This document shows positions 43,081-55,500 of a DNA stretch of 64,000 nt, piece after piece; the stretch's first letter is position 1; each line of letters opens with the position of its first letter. The translations under genes were made by a program, and so were the position numbers. The notes below the pieces were generated by a model. The model was not told the origin of the DNA, ran no database searches, and saw only the letters and a list, made by a program, of their open reading frames with translations. The DNA is from Chamaelirium japonicum (Eukaryota; Streptophyta; Magnoliopsida; Liliales; Melanthiaceae). Location of the stretch: contig OX393550.1 in the NCBI GenBank assembly GCA_947650365.1, positions 115,302,532-115,366,531 on the forward strand, given 5' to 3'.

Positions 43081-45888
43081 ACCCCCAGAGCTTACCCTGA
43101 CCACACACGATCCGCTCGCACGTGGTAGAAGAAGTCGCCCGTGGTTGGCACTCACAGCTCACCCAGAGCTTACCATGATCGCACGCGATTCGCTCGCACG
43201 CGGTAGAGGTTGCCCGTGGCTGGTACTTACAGCTCGCCCGGAGTTTTCCCTGACCACACGCGATCCGGTCGCAAGCGGTAGAGGTCGCCTATGGTTGGCA
43301 CTCACAGCTCGCCCAGAGCTTTCCTTAACCGCACGCGATCCGTTCGCATGCGGAAGAGGTCACCCGTGGCTAGCGCTTATAGCTCGCCAGGAGCATACAC
43401 TGACCGCACGCGGTAGAGGTTGCTCGTGCCTGGCGCTCATAGCTCGCCCGGAGTTTACCCTGATAGCACGCGGTAGAGGTTGCCCGTAGCTGGCACTCAC
43501 AGCTTGCCCAGAGCTTACAATGATCGCACGCGGTAGAGGTCACATGTGGCTGTCGCTCACAGCTCGCCCAGAGCTTACCCTGACCGCACGCGATCTGCTC
43601 GCAAGCGATAGACGTCGTCCGTGCCTGGCACTCACAACTCACCCGAAGCTTACCGTGACTGCACACGATTCACTCGCACTCGATAGAGGTCGCCCATGCC
43701 TAGTACTCACAGCTCGCCCAAAACTTACCCTAACCGCACGCGGTAGAGGTCGCTCGTGGCTGGCGCTCACAGCACCCCCGAAGCTTACCCTGACCGTACT
43801 CGATCCACTCACACGCGGTAGAGGTCGCCCGTGGCAGGCGCTACCAGCTCGTCTGGAGCTTACCCTGATCGCACGCGATAGATGTCGCCCATGGCTGCTA
43901 CTCATAGCTCGCCCAGTGCTTACCCTGATCGCACGCAATCCGCTCACAAACGGTAGAGGTTGCCCGTGCCTGGCGCTCATAGCTCGCCCGGAGATTACCC
44001 TGACCGCACACGATCTGCTTACACACAGTAGAAGTCGCCCATGCCTGGTGCTCACAGGAGCTTACCCTGACCATACCCGATCCGCTCGCACGCGGTAAAG
44101 GTCATCCGTGACTGGCTCTCACCCAGAGCTTACCCTGACCGCATGTGATTCGCTCGCACGTGGTAGAGGCCGCCCGTACTTGGTGCTCACAGTTCGCTCG
44201 GAGATTACACAAACCACACGTGATCCGCTCGCACACAGTAGTGGTCGCCCGTGCCTGGCGGTCACAGCTCTCCCGGAGCTTACCCTGACTGCACATGATC
44301 CGCTCGTAAGCGGTAGAGGTCGCCCGTGACGGGCGCTCACAGCTAGCCCGTAGCATACCCTGACCGCACACGACCCGCTCGTACGCGGTAGAGGTCGCCC
44401 GTGGCTGGCGCTCACACCTCGCCCCGAGCTTACGTTGACCACACATGATCCGCTCGCATGTGGTAGAGTCGCCCTTGGCTGGCGTTTACAGCTCGCCCGG
44501 AGCATACCCTGACCGCACGTGATCCGCTCACACGCGGTAGAGGTTGCCCATGCCTGGCGCTCATAACTCGCTCGGAGTTTATCCTGACCACATGCGATCC
44601 GCTCGCACGCGGTAGAGGTCACCCGTGGCTGGCGCTCACAGCTCGTCCGGAGCTTACCCTGACCGCACGCGATTCGCTCACACACTATAGAGATCACCCG
44701 TGGCTGGCGCTCACAGCTCTCCCGGAGCTTACCCTGACCGCACGCGATCCGCTCGCACGTGGTAGAGGTCGCCTGTCGCTGGCGCTCACAGCTCGCCCGG
44801 AGCTTACCCTGACTGCACGCGATAGAGGTCGCCCATCGCTGGCGCTCACAACTCCCTCGTAGCTTACGCAAGCCGTACGCAATCGCTCGCATACGGTAAA
44901 GGCCACCCATGGCTGACACTCACAGCTCACCCGGAGTTTACCCTGATCGCACACAATCCGCTCGCACGCGGTAGAGGTCGCCCGTGCCTGGCGGTCATAG
45001 CTCTCCCGTAGCTTACCCTAACTACACACGATCCGATCGCACGTGGTAGAGGTCGCCCATGCCTGGCACTCATAGCTCGTCTGGAGCTTACCCTGACCGC
45101 ACGCGGTAGAGGTCACCCGTGCCTGACGCTCACAGCTCGCCCGGAGCTTACCCTGACCATACGTGATCCACTCGCACGCGGTAGAGGTCGCCCGTGGCTA
45201 GCGTTCACAGCTCGCCCGGAGTATACTCTGACAGCACGCGATCCGCTCGCACGCGGTAGAGGTCGCCTGTTGCTGGGGCTCACAGCTTGCCCGAAGCTTA
45301 CCCTGACCGCACGTAATCCGCTCGCACATGGTATAGGTCTCCCTTGGCTGGCGCTTACAGCTCACTCGGAGCTTACACTAACCGCACGCGGTAGAGGTCG
45401 CTCATGCCTGGCGCTTACAGCTCACCCGGAGATTACCCTGACCGCACGCAGTAGAGGTCGCCCGTGCCTGTCACTCATAGCTCACCGGGAGCTTACCCTG
45501 ACCTCATGCAATCTACTCGCATGGGGGTAGAGGTCGCCCGTGCCGGGCACTCACAGCTCGCTCAAAGCTTACCCTAACCGTACATGATCTGCTCGCATGC
45601 GGTAGAGGTCGCCTGTTCCTGGCACTCACAGCTCGCCCGGAGCTTACCCTGACCGCACGCGGTAGAGGTCGCCCGTGGCTAGCACTTACAGCTCCCCTAG
45701 AGCTTACCCTGACCGCATTCGATCCGCTCGCACGCGGTAGAGGTCGCCCGTGGTTGGTGCTCATAGCTCGCTCGAAGCTACCCCTAACTGCACACTATCC
45801 GCTTGTACACGATAGAGGTTGCCCATGGCTGGCGCTCATAACTCGCCTGGAGCTTACCCGTACCGCACGTGATCCACTCGCATGCAGT
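43081..45888. repeat. Minisatellite array 2, 75/60 bp units, about 40 copies
   Basis: The long unit (75 bp) reads ACCCTGACCGCACGCGATCC..GGTAGAGGTCGCCCGTGGCT..CTCACAGCTCGCCCGGAGCTT. A short 60 bp form lacks GATCCGCTCGCACGC. Both lengths are multiples of 15, so reading frames stay open on both strands, producing runs such as LALTARPELTLTARDPLA. No start, stop or domain context suggests a protein. The array ends at the Cassandra LTR edge at 45889. Confidence 0.93.
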
Positions 45889-48800
45889 TGTGATGACCAA
45901 GATCCAATAGCCAAGAGCCAAGACTCCTGAGACTGGGATGCCAAAATGGATAAGGTGAGGTGAGGTATACAAGGCCACGAGTTAACCCCACATCGCCTGG
46001 AGAGAAGGAGATCCGGAGCTATTTATATAATTTCCCCTCCCAAACATAGAAGACGCATTTTTAAAATGTGCGCCACTGTGGATTTCATAAGAACTCTGTA
46101 GTTAATCGTGCTTGGGCGAGAGTAGTACTAAAATAGGTGATCACCCTGGAAAGTTCTCATACGGACACCGGCAAAGCGAACCATATCTTGTGTGTTTGGG
46201 GCGAATGTTACAAAATGGTATCAGAACCGGCTCTCCTCGGGATGGGTGGGTTTAACCCTACACGAGAACGTGTAGCCCTCAGAGGGGTGGACTGTGATGA
46301 CTAAGATCCAATAGCCAAGATCCAAGACTCCTGAGGCCGTAGTGCCAAGATGGATGAGGTGAGGTGTGGTATACAAGGCCACGAGTTAGCCCCATATCTC
46401 CTGGAGAGAAGGAGATCCTGAGATACTTATATAATTGTATGCGCAGAAAAGATACGGGTCGTCTTTATTGCACAAAACGAGATTACAAGTGTGGCCGGGA
46501 CCCGGGTGGCTCGGGTGTGGCGAGTCCGGGTTGCGGCGAGTGTTGATCAGGAGAGTGTGGGAGAGATCCTCTGGAGGATCCCTTTGATCCGCGTCTCCAC
46601 GTGGTGTTCGTGTGAGAGCTCTGAAGGGGTCGCCCAGGACAGAAGTCTTTACAGGGTAAGGGTTTTTTGAGAGGCTAAGGAGTGTCCACCGTGGCTTTGT
46701 CCCTTCCGTGCTTCACGCTTTCTCGGCTAGGGAGTTTTCGACTTCGTTCCTCGGTCTTCGTGTCTTCCTCGCTCCTTGCTTGACCTCGGCGTCTTTGATC
46801 GTCGGTTCGCGGCGTCGATCATGCTTTTGGCGTCGGCTTTCGACTTCGGCTTGGCTTTGGCGTGGCTCTGGCTTTTGCTTTGCTTTGGCGCTTGCTCTTG
46901 GACGTAGATGGGGGAGACTTGCGGTGCTTTCGTTCTTCCGGACTTCGCGTCGTATCGGCTAGAACGTGCGGTGCTTTTGCTCGAGACCGGCGTAGTCGCT
47001 TGGCTTTGGCACTTGCGTTGCTTTGGCGCGGGCTTTACCGGGGCTTTTGCTTTGGCTTCTTACGTGGGCTTTGGCTTTAGCTTTGACTCGGTCTTCTCCT
47101 CGAATGACGTGGGCTACTTCTTCGGTGCTTCGGCGGTTTGGGTGTTGGCTAGACTTCTCTTCTTCTCCGGGCTTCTTTGGCGTGATCGGAGTTGAAGAAT
47201 GCTTTCAAAGATAATGGGGGTAGCACCGATCTCCGTGCGACGGTTGTAGCATCGGCTTTTGTTGATGAAGACGGTGAGGGTAGCGATGGTCTCCGTGCGA
47301 TGGTTGTAGTGTCGGCTTTTGTCGATGAAGACGGCGGGGGTAGCGACGCTTCAGGTAGTCCACTCCAGGCTTTCTTCTTTGTGGATGGAGCAGACATTTG
47401 TCAAAGGCGACGGATTGATGACGCTTCATTCCTCTTCTCCGGGCTTTGGAGCTTGATCGGAGTTAAGGGTTTGTTGGAGCCGACGGGGTAGTGCCGCTCC
47501 GAGCTTCTTCTCCGGCCTTTGCTTCTGGCGTCTTCGGAGTCGAAGGGTCTTCTTCTCCGAGCTTTCTTCTTCGTGCACGGAGTCGAAGTCTTGATCTTCT
47601 TGTGCAAGGGTCTTCACGTTGATGAGGGCTTTCAATGGACTAAGCCGATCCCGAAGGGACAGGCTTGCCCGTGCCTCGTGAAGCCTTGGGTCGATGAAGA
47701 AGCGTCTCCTCTTCTGCAGAGCTCCTGCACTTCGTCTTCAGTCTTCGACCCTTTGAGCCTTCCCCCTCCCCCTCTATTTATAGGCAAAAGGAGGGGGGGG
47801 GAAGATATGGGAAGTTTTAATTTTAAATCCCTTTAATATCTCCCCCATAATTGCCATGGATTTATTCATCCATTGATGAGGGGAATAACATTTATTTGCT
47901 TTCCTTTCCTGGCGAGGCAATTAAGGCTGGATTTTGCACACGAAATCGATGGCGATCCGGTGCTTCTTCTTGTCCGTCGGATCGAGGGATCGGTGCAGAT
48001 CCGCACGTGAGCAGACGTCGTACGCAACCTCCCCCCGCACATGGCGGTAGTTCTTTCCTTTTCTTTCTTCTCTTTCCTTTTTCTTTTCTTTCCTTTTCTT
48101 TTCTTTTCTTTCTTTTCTTTCCTTTTCTTTTCTTGCCTTTCTCTTCTTTTTCCTTGCAGGGCCGGCCGGCCCCCATGGGGTTCGGGTCATAGTCGGGGCC
48201 GGCCCCATGGGGTTCGGATCCCTAGTAGGGGTCGACCCCCCTTGAGTGTGGGGTCCGCTCCTCTTTTGTTGGGCGCGAATCGGGTCCGGGTCCTCACTGG
48301 TGCGTGCAAGTCGGGTCCGAGTCGAAACGCGCGTCGGGTTTGCATCCGCGTTGGCACACGTAAGTCGAGTCCGGGTCAGACGAAATTCGTGTGTCTACAA
48401 TAATTTCCCTTCCCAAACATAGAAGACGCATTTTAAAACCGTGAGCCGCTAGGGTTTTGTAAGAACTCCGTTGTTAAGCGTGCTCGAGCGAGACGTGCTC
48501 GGGCGAGAGTAGTACTAGGATGGGTGACCTCCCTGGGAAGTTTTCGTGTGGGCACGGGTAAAGCGGACAATATCTTGTGTGTTTGGGGTGGATGTTATAA
48601 AATGGTATTACAGCCGGTTCTCCTCGGGATGGGGGGGGGGGGGGTCTAACCCTATACGTGGACATGTAGCCCTAAGGGGGGTGGATTGTGACGACCAAGA
48701 TCCAATAGCGAAGAGCCAAAACTCCTGAGGCTGTAGTGCCAAGATGGATGAGGTGATGTGAGGTAAGGTGCAGTGTACAAGGCCATGAGTTAGCCACACA

Positions 48801-49021
48801 TCTTCTGGAGAGAAGGAGATCCTGAGCTACTTATATAATTTCCCCTCACAAATATAGAAGACGTGTTTTAAAATCGTGCACCGCTATGGATTTCGTAAGA
48901 ACTCCATAGTTTAAGCGTGCTCAGGCGAGAGTAGTACTATAATGGGTGACCACCCTAGGAAGTTCTCATATGGGCCCAGGCAAAGCGGATAATATCTTGT
49001 GTGTTTGGGGTGAATGTTACA
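45889..49021 (+). mobile_element. Cassandra TRIM multimer: LTR-internal-LTR-internal-LTR
   Basis: Fossil. LTRs at 45889-46212, 46293-48599 (split by a solo LTR of another family) and 48687-49021, each with a 5S rRNA-like block. They are separated by internal segments of about 80 and 87 bp that start with an initiator-Met primer site (TGGTATCAGAACCGG at 46216) and end in a purine tract (AGAGGGGTGGAC; AAGGGGGGTGGAT). Two internal segments sharing a middle LTR is the known tandem form of such elements, usually attributed to LTR-LTR recombination. No coding capacity. Confidence 0.9.
46436..48399. mobile_element. Solo LTR, 1.96 kb, nested in a Cassandra LTR
   Basis: Fossil. It begins TGTATGCGCAG and ends GTGTCTACA, flanked by an exact 5 bp duplication ATAAT (46431-46435 and 48400-48404). 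No primer site or coding region is present, so it is a solo LTR or a very small element of an unidentified family. The interior is GC-rich with a CTTTTCTTTTC tract (48050-48145). Several open frames here have low-complexity translations and are not genes. Confidence 0.85.
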
Positions 49022-49904
49022 AATATCTTCCTCTATGACCGTGTCTCTGATAGCGTGGGTCAAGAAGCGAGGCTTGATGATCTTCACTTTGATGTATAGC
49101 CTGATTGCGTTGGTATCGTAGAGGACTATTTCGTGAGATTTGATGGTGAGGCGGTGATGGAGGGATCATATCTCTCTACATAGACTCTCTCATCCGGTGT
49201 CGAACTCGAAGGTTTGGTCCTTCGTGTGCACACCTCGCACAATTCCGACTAGAAGATGATGGAGACTCCGGGTTCTCGATGCGTCCCCAAACGCTCTACC
49301 TTTGAGGACCTTCTGAGGGAGTTGGCCTCCGACTACTGCCTTTATGAACTTCATGGCCGGGGGAGTACCTTTGGGGCTCGGATATTGGTTGTCAGGGCCG
49401 ATCAATCTCAACATTGTTAAGCATTGGCAGAGGCGGAAGAACGATCCCTACGTTGAAGGTGGCTTTCTTTATAGCATCTTTCTCAACCATTAAAGAGGCA
49501 TTCTGCTTTGCAAGTAACAGCAATTAAAAGTCGAGCACTGAGATCTAGTAGGTTGCAGGTCGATCTCCCATTGGAGCGGGCAAAATTTATCCGGCTGACT
49601 GTCTGGGTGGTGGTGGGATCGGTTGATTGACATACATTCCGTTTTCAGAATGAGCTGTAGTCCAGCCGCTGTCTCATTGAACAAGTCATGGGTCATGGTT
49701 GATCACGTTGCATGTTACTTCCCTTTGGGTGATCCAGGGGTCTTATCTTTGCCATTTAGTTGCAGCAACGAAAGCACCCAGGACATTTGCTTTCGATCGA
49801 TTGTCTGCTCAATCGAGGGAGTTGAGAAGTATGGTGTTGGAGAAATTGGTTGTCTGCTCAAGCAACCTATTGTTAACCGAGCGAACTAGGCTTTTAGTAT
49901 CAAT
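49022..49904 (-). other. Internal part of the old Gypsy-like element, unclassified
   Basis: Lies between the Cassandra multimer and the primer site of the 5' LTR at 49924. A short - strand reading (49190-49414, containing MKFIKAVVGGQLPQKVLKG) is suggestive of a retroelement gag-pol junction but could not be assigned. Confidence 0.35.
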
Positions 49905-49923
49905 CCCACAGACGGTGCCAAAC

Positions 49924-50494
49924 TGTGGGGATGATCCTTGCCTAATCTGAAGACTCCATCCAACAATCAATCGATTCGATATTGTTTCTTTAACTTGAGC
50001 TTTGAAGTAAAGGAAAGAGTGAGTAGAGAAGAGAGTAAACAAAGGGTGTGGTATCGAAGTTCGGCTGAAGCCTACGTCTTCGTGCTATAAGGTGCAACCT
50101 TAATTCACTGACACTGTAAATGCAGTGACCTCGACAGGCCGGGTGTCCCTTATCTTCGAGTGAGATGGAAAGGGATGACAGAGCTCTGGAATTCAAAAGT
50201 TTGATCTGGAAAATCAAAAATCAATTTGGAACATTCTTCAGGTCTGTTATTTATAGGCGTTAGGAAATATCCGGGTTATGGGGCAGTTTCTGCAGCCGCC
50301 TCAACAAGCTCCAGGCAAGGCTAGTGGATCCCACCATCGTATTTGTGGACCCCCTAGGCAGGGCTAGTGGGTCCTACCGTCGTCTTTGTGGACCCCCCCA
50401 GGCAGGGCTAGTGGGTTCCACCTTTATTTTTGTGGACCCCCAGGTAGGACTGGCGGATCCCACCTTAGGGAGTTGGCCAAATTTTGTACCCACA
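49924..50494 (-). repeat. 5' LTR of the old Gypsy-like element
   Basis: 571 bp. On the - strand it begins TGTGGGTACAAAATTTGG and ends GATCATCCCCACA. It contains three to four copies of a TGGGACCCACTAGCCCTGCC-like repeat and a CCTATAAATAAC promoter-like word. It resembles 41209-41895 in arrangement. The primer site is at 49905-49920. Confidence 0.7.
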
Positions 50495-50898
50495 AGAACC
50501 ACTCCACCATGGTCTTGGACGCCACACTCTCATGAGCATCAAGAGCCCAAGGGGAGCGCCGTGTCGGTGCCCTCCAGATCCTTCAATCTTCCCCAAGACT
50601 CGTCTTTCTTCCATAGACGATCTCGAACCCACCTTCATAGCCATCGTAGATGATTTTCCATTGAGTTTCAATACATTTACAAGCCTCCTCACCTTCCCCT
50701 CATATAGTTAGGGTTATGGTAGGCTGTTGTACACCAATTGGAGATCCAAAACCCGAAGTTATCTTGCCAAAGCAGGAGATCCCGCAACCCGACCTATCGT
50801 GCGCATGATGAATCCATCATGTGCACGATGTCTTCATGATTTTACTCGCTGAATTTTCTGTCGATTCATCCATACGTATGATCTAAAGTCGTGAACAC

Positions 50899-52384
50899 AG
50901 TGGTTTGGAATGTTTCTTCCCCATCTAACCATAGCTTTTGTATTTGGAGAGCCATCAGGAACCGTCTCCTGACCATTCCTTGGGTTCAAAGGACCGGCAT
51001 CTCGCTAGCTAACTGTTGTGTTCGTTGCTATCAAGATGAAGAAAACGTGAAGCATCTGTTTTTTAAATGCCCTTTTGCTACTGATGTTTGGGAGGAAAGC
51101 TGCGAGAAAATGGGATGGGACCTGTTAGCTCCAGGAAAGTCCCTCAAAAAAGTTTGCAAGTTCCTCATTTCTCTACCAACAAAAGCTGAGAGGCTTATGG
51201 GAGGTGCTTTATTGACCACAATGGTTTTTTCCTTGTGGTTGAGAGGAACAGTAGAGCTTTCGAAGGTGAAGTTTCTACCAAAGAGGAGATCTTCTCTAAG
51301 GTAACAAATAGATATGTTGAGATTCTTCAGACAGTGGTGTGCAGCAAGATTATTCCACTTACTGAACGACTGATCAACTTGACCAACTCTACTGCTTTCA
51401 GACCTTCGGTTTCTATGTCTGACTCGCCAATTGATCATCCAAATAGTTGCCTTTAATTTGTGATTGTTGTGCTCTGCTGCTATGTTGTGCGCTTGAGAGT
51501 CTTTGGGTCTGTTTCTAGGGTTTGGTAGATGGTGGTTCTGTCTTCTAGATGATGTTCTTGCAGGTATGAGAGCTGGACTGCTTCTATGGTGGCCGCCTTT
51601 GCCAGTATGGGTTGCAGTTTGGCTAACTGTGTATGGGGACGAGCTGCTCTTAATTAATGTGGTGTGGTGGAGGCTCAGGCTCGATCACTTGGTTTGGTCC
51701 TTTTTCATTGGGTTCAGGTTGGTTGGTAGTAGTTGCTGGGTCTTGCCTTTTTGGTTTCTCTGTTCTTGGGAGGGCCCAAGCCCTTCTAGTTCCTCACCTT
51801 CAAATCTACTGGCAGAGGGCCCAAGCCCTTCTAGTTCCTCATCCTTCATCTTGTGATGGGTCATTCGGCTAGAGGCATTTGGCTCTTAAGCGTTTCATGT
51901 CTAGGTTGGAATTCAATCTTCTTTGAGTTGGGAGGAGTGGAAGTCTTCCTGCACTCTTAGCTATTTGGACAATGCGGAGGACCCAAGCCCTTCCAGTTCC
52001 TCACTTTCAAGCTTCTCTTTTGGCGGAGGGCCCAAGCCCTTCTCGTTCCTCATCCTCTCAGCTGAAGGTGGGCCCTTTTACTGGCGGCCGTTGGCTCTTG
52101 AGTGTATCAAGACCGGGTTGGCTTTTACTCTTCTTTTTGGGAGGAGTAGAGGTACCTTCTTTCTTGGATAGCAATTTTGGTTAGTGGTTGGTTGGTTTGT
52201 TGTGTTAGCCAGACTGTTTTTTTGCATTTGTTTTTTGGCTAGTGTTAGATTGAGTAGCTCTTTAGGGAGGAGAACTCATAGGTAGTGGCCATGTTGGCTG
52301 ACTAACTGTGGGTTCTTATCTCATGCTTTGTAATTTCTGTTTGTCAGCTTTTACTTATTTATTTACCTTTAAAAAATAAAAAAT
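50899..52384 (+). mobile_element. LINE (L1-type), 5'-truncated, 1.5 kb, with target-site duplication
   Basis: Flanked by AAAGTCGTGAACAC (50885-50898) and AAAGTCGTGCACAC (52385-52398), with AAAAAATAAAAAAT just before the right copy as the tail. The 5' end falls inside the zf-RVT region of ORF2 (HSFCIWRAIRNRLLTIPWVQ; CCVRCYQDEENVKHLFFKCP), which reads to about 51304. The long 3' UTR has four GGGCCCAAGCCCTTCTAGTT-type repeats (51772, 51817, 51978, 52028), matching the LINE at 36893-39727. Typical of aborted target-primed reverse transcription. Confidence 0.9.
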
Positions 52385-52579
52385 AAAGTCGTGCACACGA
52401 TTGGATCTGGGTATTGGCTTTTGCAAACCAAAACCCAACAATCTCCACCTTGGCTTGTAAAATTCAACACCAAGAGACTTTTGCCATTGCCGCTGACGTT
52501 GCTGCTACTGACAACCTATGATAATCCAATACTTCTTTGTTGCCACCTTTGTACCCTACACCAAGCGATCGACCAAGTC

Positions 52580-55500
52580 GTTAGTCTCTCTCTCTCTAGG
52601 GCAGAGCTTCTCTCTCTAGAACCTTGGTGGTGGTGGTGCTGGTTGCCATAGGGGGTCCCCTCTCGGGGGACTCCTCCCCTCATGATGGGGATTAAGATCT
52701 AGAGAATGTCGTAGAGGAGGCGCGGCTGGTGGATCAGGCTGCGATCCATCCTCATCGAGCTCCAAGATTGGAGGATATCCTCATAGCAGGTAGCAATCTG
52801 TCTGACCAACGGCGAGGAAGAGGTGCGAGTTCATCTTCTTCCTTCTCAGCTCGGGGTCGAAGGGGAGCTGGACTTGGTCGTGGTGGAACGGTTTCCAGAC
52901 CTGAGGGAGTTGTTGGTTCGGGATCCCGTTCTATTGATGATAGAGGTTCGAGTTTTAATTCCGATGGCAAGGGTGCTTCCCGTTCTGATGATGATGGGGC
53001 TTCGGGATCTAAATCTGATGGCCATGGACCTTCAAACTCTAGCTCTATTGGGCATGGAGGAGAGGGAATCAGAAGTGGATCTAAAGGGTCGGCTTCCAGC
53101 TCTATTCCCATTGTACGGGCAACAGGTCTATCGGAATCCAGTGATGTTGCAGTTGGTGATCTTAATGAGGTGGGCCCGAGATTGGTTGGGGAAGATGGTT
53201 GATTTCCCGCCCTTGCAATACTCACTTCACAGCCCTCGTTCCATGGATTCTGCTGGAAAGGGTAAGGGAAGCAACAATATCCAAGCAGTATCAATTGTTG
53301 CTAATAAGGTGTTCGATGGAATGCCTGGTCTTCGTAACACTGCAGATGCTGGAGGTGCAGGCGGATCTTCCTCAGATCCAGACAGTGTTACAGAGTGCCC
53401 AGGCGCACGCCAGGTTTTTGATGGTATGCCTGACCGACAACAAAATGCAGGATATGGGGTGAGGGCTGCGGGCAATGTCTGGGGAGCTCCTTTGCAATAT
53501 TTTGCTTTGTCTTATGATGAATGCAAACTCAAGTACATTGGACCCACAGTGATAGATGGCACGAAAATGGCGATCTGCTCAGAGGAAGAAATTGATAAAA
53601 CCGAAAGCTATTGGGTTAATTCACTTGTGGGTTTTGTCTTGGGGAAAAGGCCTTATTTCCCCCACCTCAAGGCTGCAGTGCAGCGGTTATGGCAGCCTTC
53701 TTGTGAGATGGACATGTTCTCCCGCGAGAATGGGATTTTTGTTTTCAAATTCGATAACGCCAAGGATTGCTCCAGAATTTTGGAAGGAGGATCGTGGCAC
53801 TTCCAAGGGCAGTCCATTGTGCTGAAGCAGTGGACGAGCGACATCCAGTAAAACCGGAAAAAAAAATTATTGTTTCGAATCTCGTTGTGGGTCAGATTCC
53901 CTAATTTACCGGATAAGCTTTGGTCATTTGATGCCCTGAGCAGGATGGGGAGTGTTCTAGGCACTCCTATTAGGATGGACACCCCTACGACAGCTGCAGT
54001 TGCGCACAAAGCCGATGGGAGGATGAACTACGCCAGGATTTGTGTGGAGGTGAATGTGGAGGAGGCTCTTCGTGACGAAGTGGAGGCTTGGAACACTGCA
54101 GGCATTCTCCTCTCTATGCAAAAAGTTGAATATGATTGGAAGCCGACTCGTTGTCGAGCATGCCAATCTTTTGACCACAATGAGGATGTTTGTTTGGCTC
54201 ACTCCAAATTCGCCTCCAGTTGGAAGAAACAAGGGGTCCCAACTCAGCAATATCGGAAGCGTTGGGTGCCAACTGGGAAGTTTGTTCAGCTTAGTGAGGT
54301 AGGGGCAACTACTGTAGCTCCGTCTGATTCCTTGCAGGATCCATTGGCCTCTAATCCATGGATAAGTGTAGGTTCTAAGCGTAATGTCAAGGGTCCAGTC
54401 ATCCCTAATGCTGCTAGGCGGGGGAGTGGTTCTCGGTTTGATGTGTTGGGGTCAAGGACAGATGGTGGTTTTGATGACGATAGTGGTGCTGGTGCTGAAA
54501 TTGCAGATTCTGCTACTCAGGCTGCTAATGTTGCTGTCACAGCTAAGGATTCTGCCTTAGCTGATGTTACATTGGCTGTGGGTGATGCGGTGTTTGGTGT
54601 AGTTCAGGGTGTTGCTGATAATGCTGCAAATGTTGTCATTGTTGTTCGTAACGCAGTTGATGCAAAGGTGGAAGGTGTTGTAACAACTGAAGATTCAAGA
54701 GCTGGTGGATGTGCTGAAGCTGTTGTAACGCAAGTAGTGCCTGATGTTTTACAAGGGGTTCAGGTTATGCATGAGGCTGATGCTAAGTGACCTGAGGTGG
54801 ATGTTACACGAGGAGCTGCTGATGTAACGTTCTATGGAGGCACTGCAGATGCTGGTGTTACACCACTTGATGGTGATCCTATTGCTGCAGAGAGCGTAAC
54901 AATGGCAGAGACTGCTGTTACGCTAGTGATTGGCACTGCTACACCAGCGATTACATGTACTGTTACGTAAGAGACTGCAAGGACTATTACGCGTGCAGAG
55001 AGAACAGCTAGTGAGGGGGAGAGACCGATCGTCTTAGCCCTCACTAGTGAGAGTGGGGTCTTAGTTGGAGGTGCTAAGAAGTATACTGGTCGGCGGAGCC
55101 AACGAGAGGGAAGTCCCAATATTACTATTCCTGCTCTTCAACGAGCTCATAGGAAGGCCTTGGCTCAAGGTGCGGCGGGGCTTGCTGGAGGACAAGCTTT
55201 AGATGATTCGCAGGATCCCTGTGGTGACCTTGGGGAGGACTGTCCAGATCGAGACGTAGCAGGCGATGGTTCTCATCCTACGGATTCTTTTGCTCAGTAC
55301 AAGAAGTTGCCCCCTCATCTTGCCAACTTTCCCTCTATTCTTACCATTCCAAATCCTGCACTGGAATCCTCTTTCTGAGCCAAAGAATTTTGGCCTAAGG
55401 GTCAATCTGATAGGGTTACAAGGAGTAAGGGGGCTAGTTAGCTAGTCAAGGCACTCACTGCTCTTCGCTATCTGGAGATGTTTTAGTTTTGGTTTTCAGA

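Larger units (their letters stand above)
41007..50494 (-). mobile_element. Old non-autonomous Gypsy-like element with tandem arrays, invaded by Cassandra
   Basis: Fossil composite. The 3' LTR (41007-42280, itself split by a solo LTR) has a purine tract on its internal side (42281-42300, - strand). The 5' LTR (49924-50494) has a primer-site-like TGGCACCGTCTGTGGG at 49905-49920. The internal part holds two minisatellite arrays (42.3-45.9 kb) and an unclassified 0.9 kb piece (49022-49904); no polymerase genes are seen. A Cassandra multimer (45889-49021) sits inside. The two LTRs agree only at about 70-75% by eye, so they may not be the two ends of one insertion; the unit is my inference from orientation, primer site and purine tract. 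Confidence 0.5.

Noticed and set aside
43145-45764. Long open frames on both strands encoding LTARPEL-type repeats
   Set aside because: They follow from repeat units of 75 and 60 bp, both multiples of three; many frames are open at once, and there is no domain or gene context.
42310-45888. CRISPR-like array
   Set aside because: The units are contiguous with no unique spacers, and the genome is a plant.
46708-48403. Candidate proteins within the solo LTR
   Set aside because: Low-complexity translations in several overlapping frames on both strands, no family motif, and the interval is bounded as one LTR by a 5 bp duplication.
40812-48980. 5S ribosomal RNA genes
   Set aside because: Each 5S-like block is inside a Cassandra LTR, is diverged and lacks the normal 5S ends and spacer array.
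53199-55405. Host gene encoding a zinc-knuckle protein
   Set aside because: DUF4283-like plus CCHC order, flanking 13 bp duplication and A-tail identify it as LINE ORF1.
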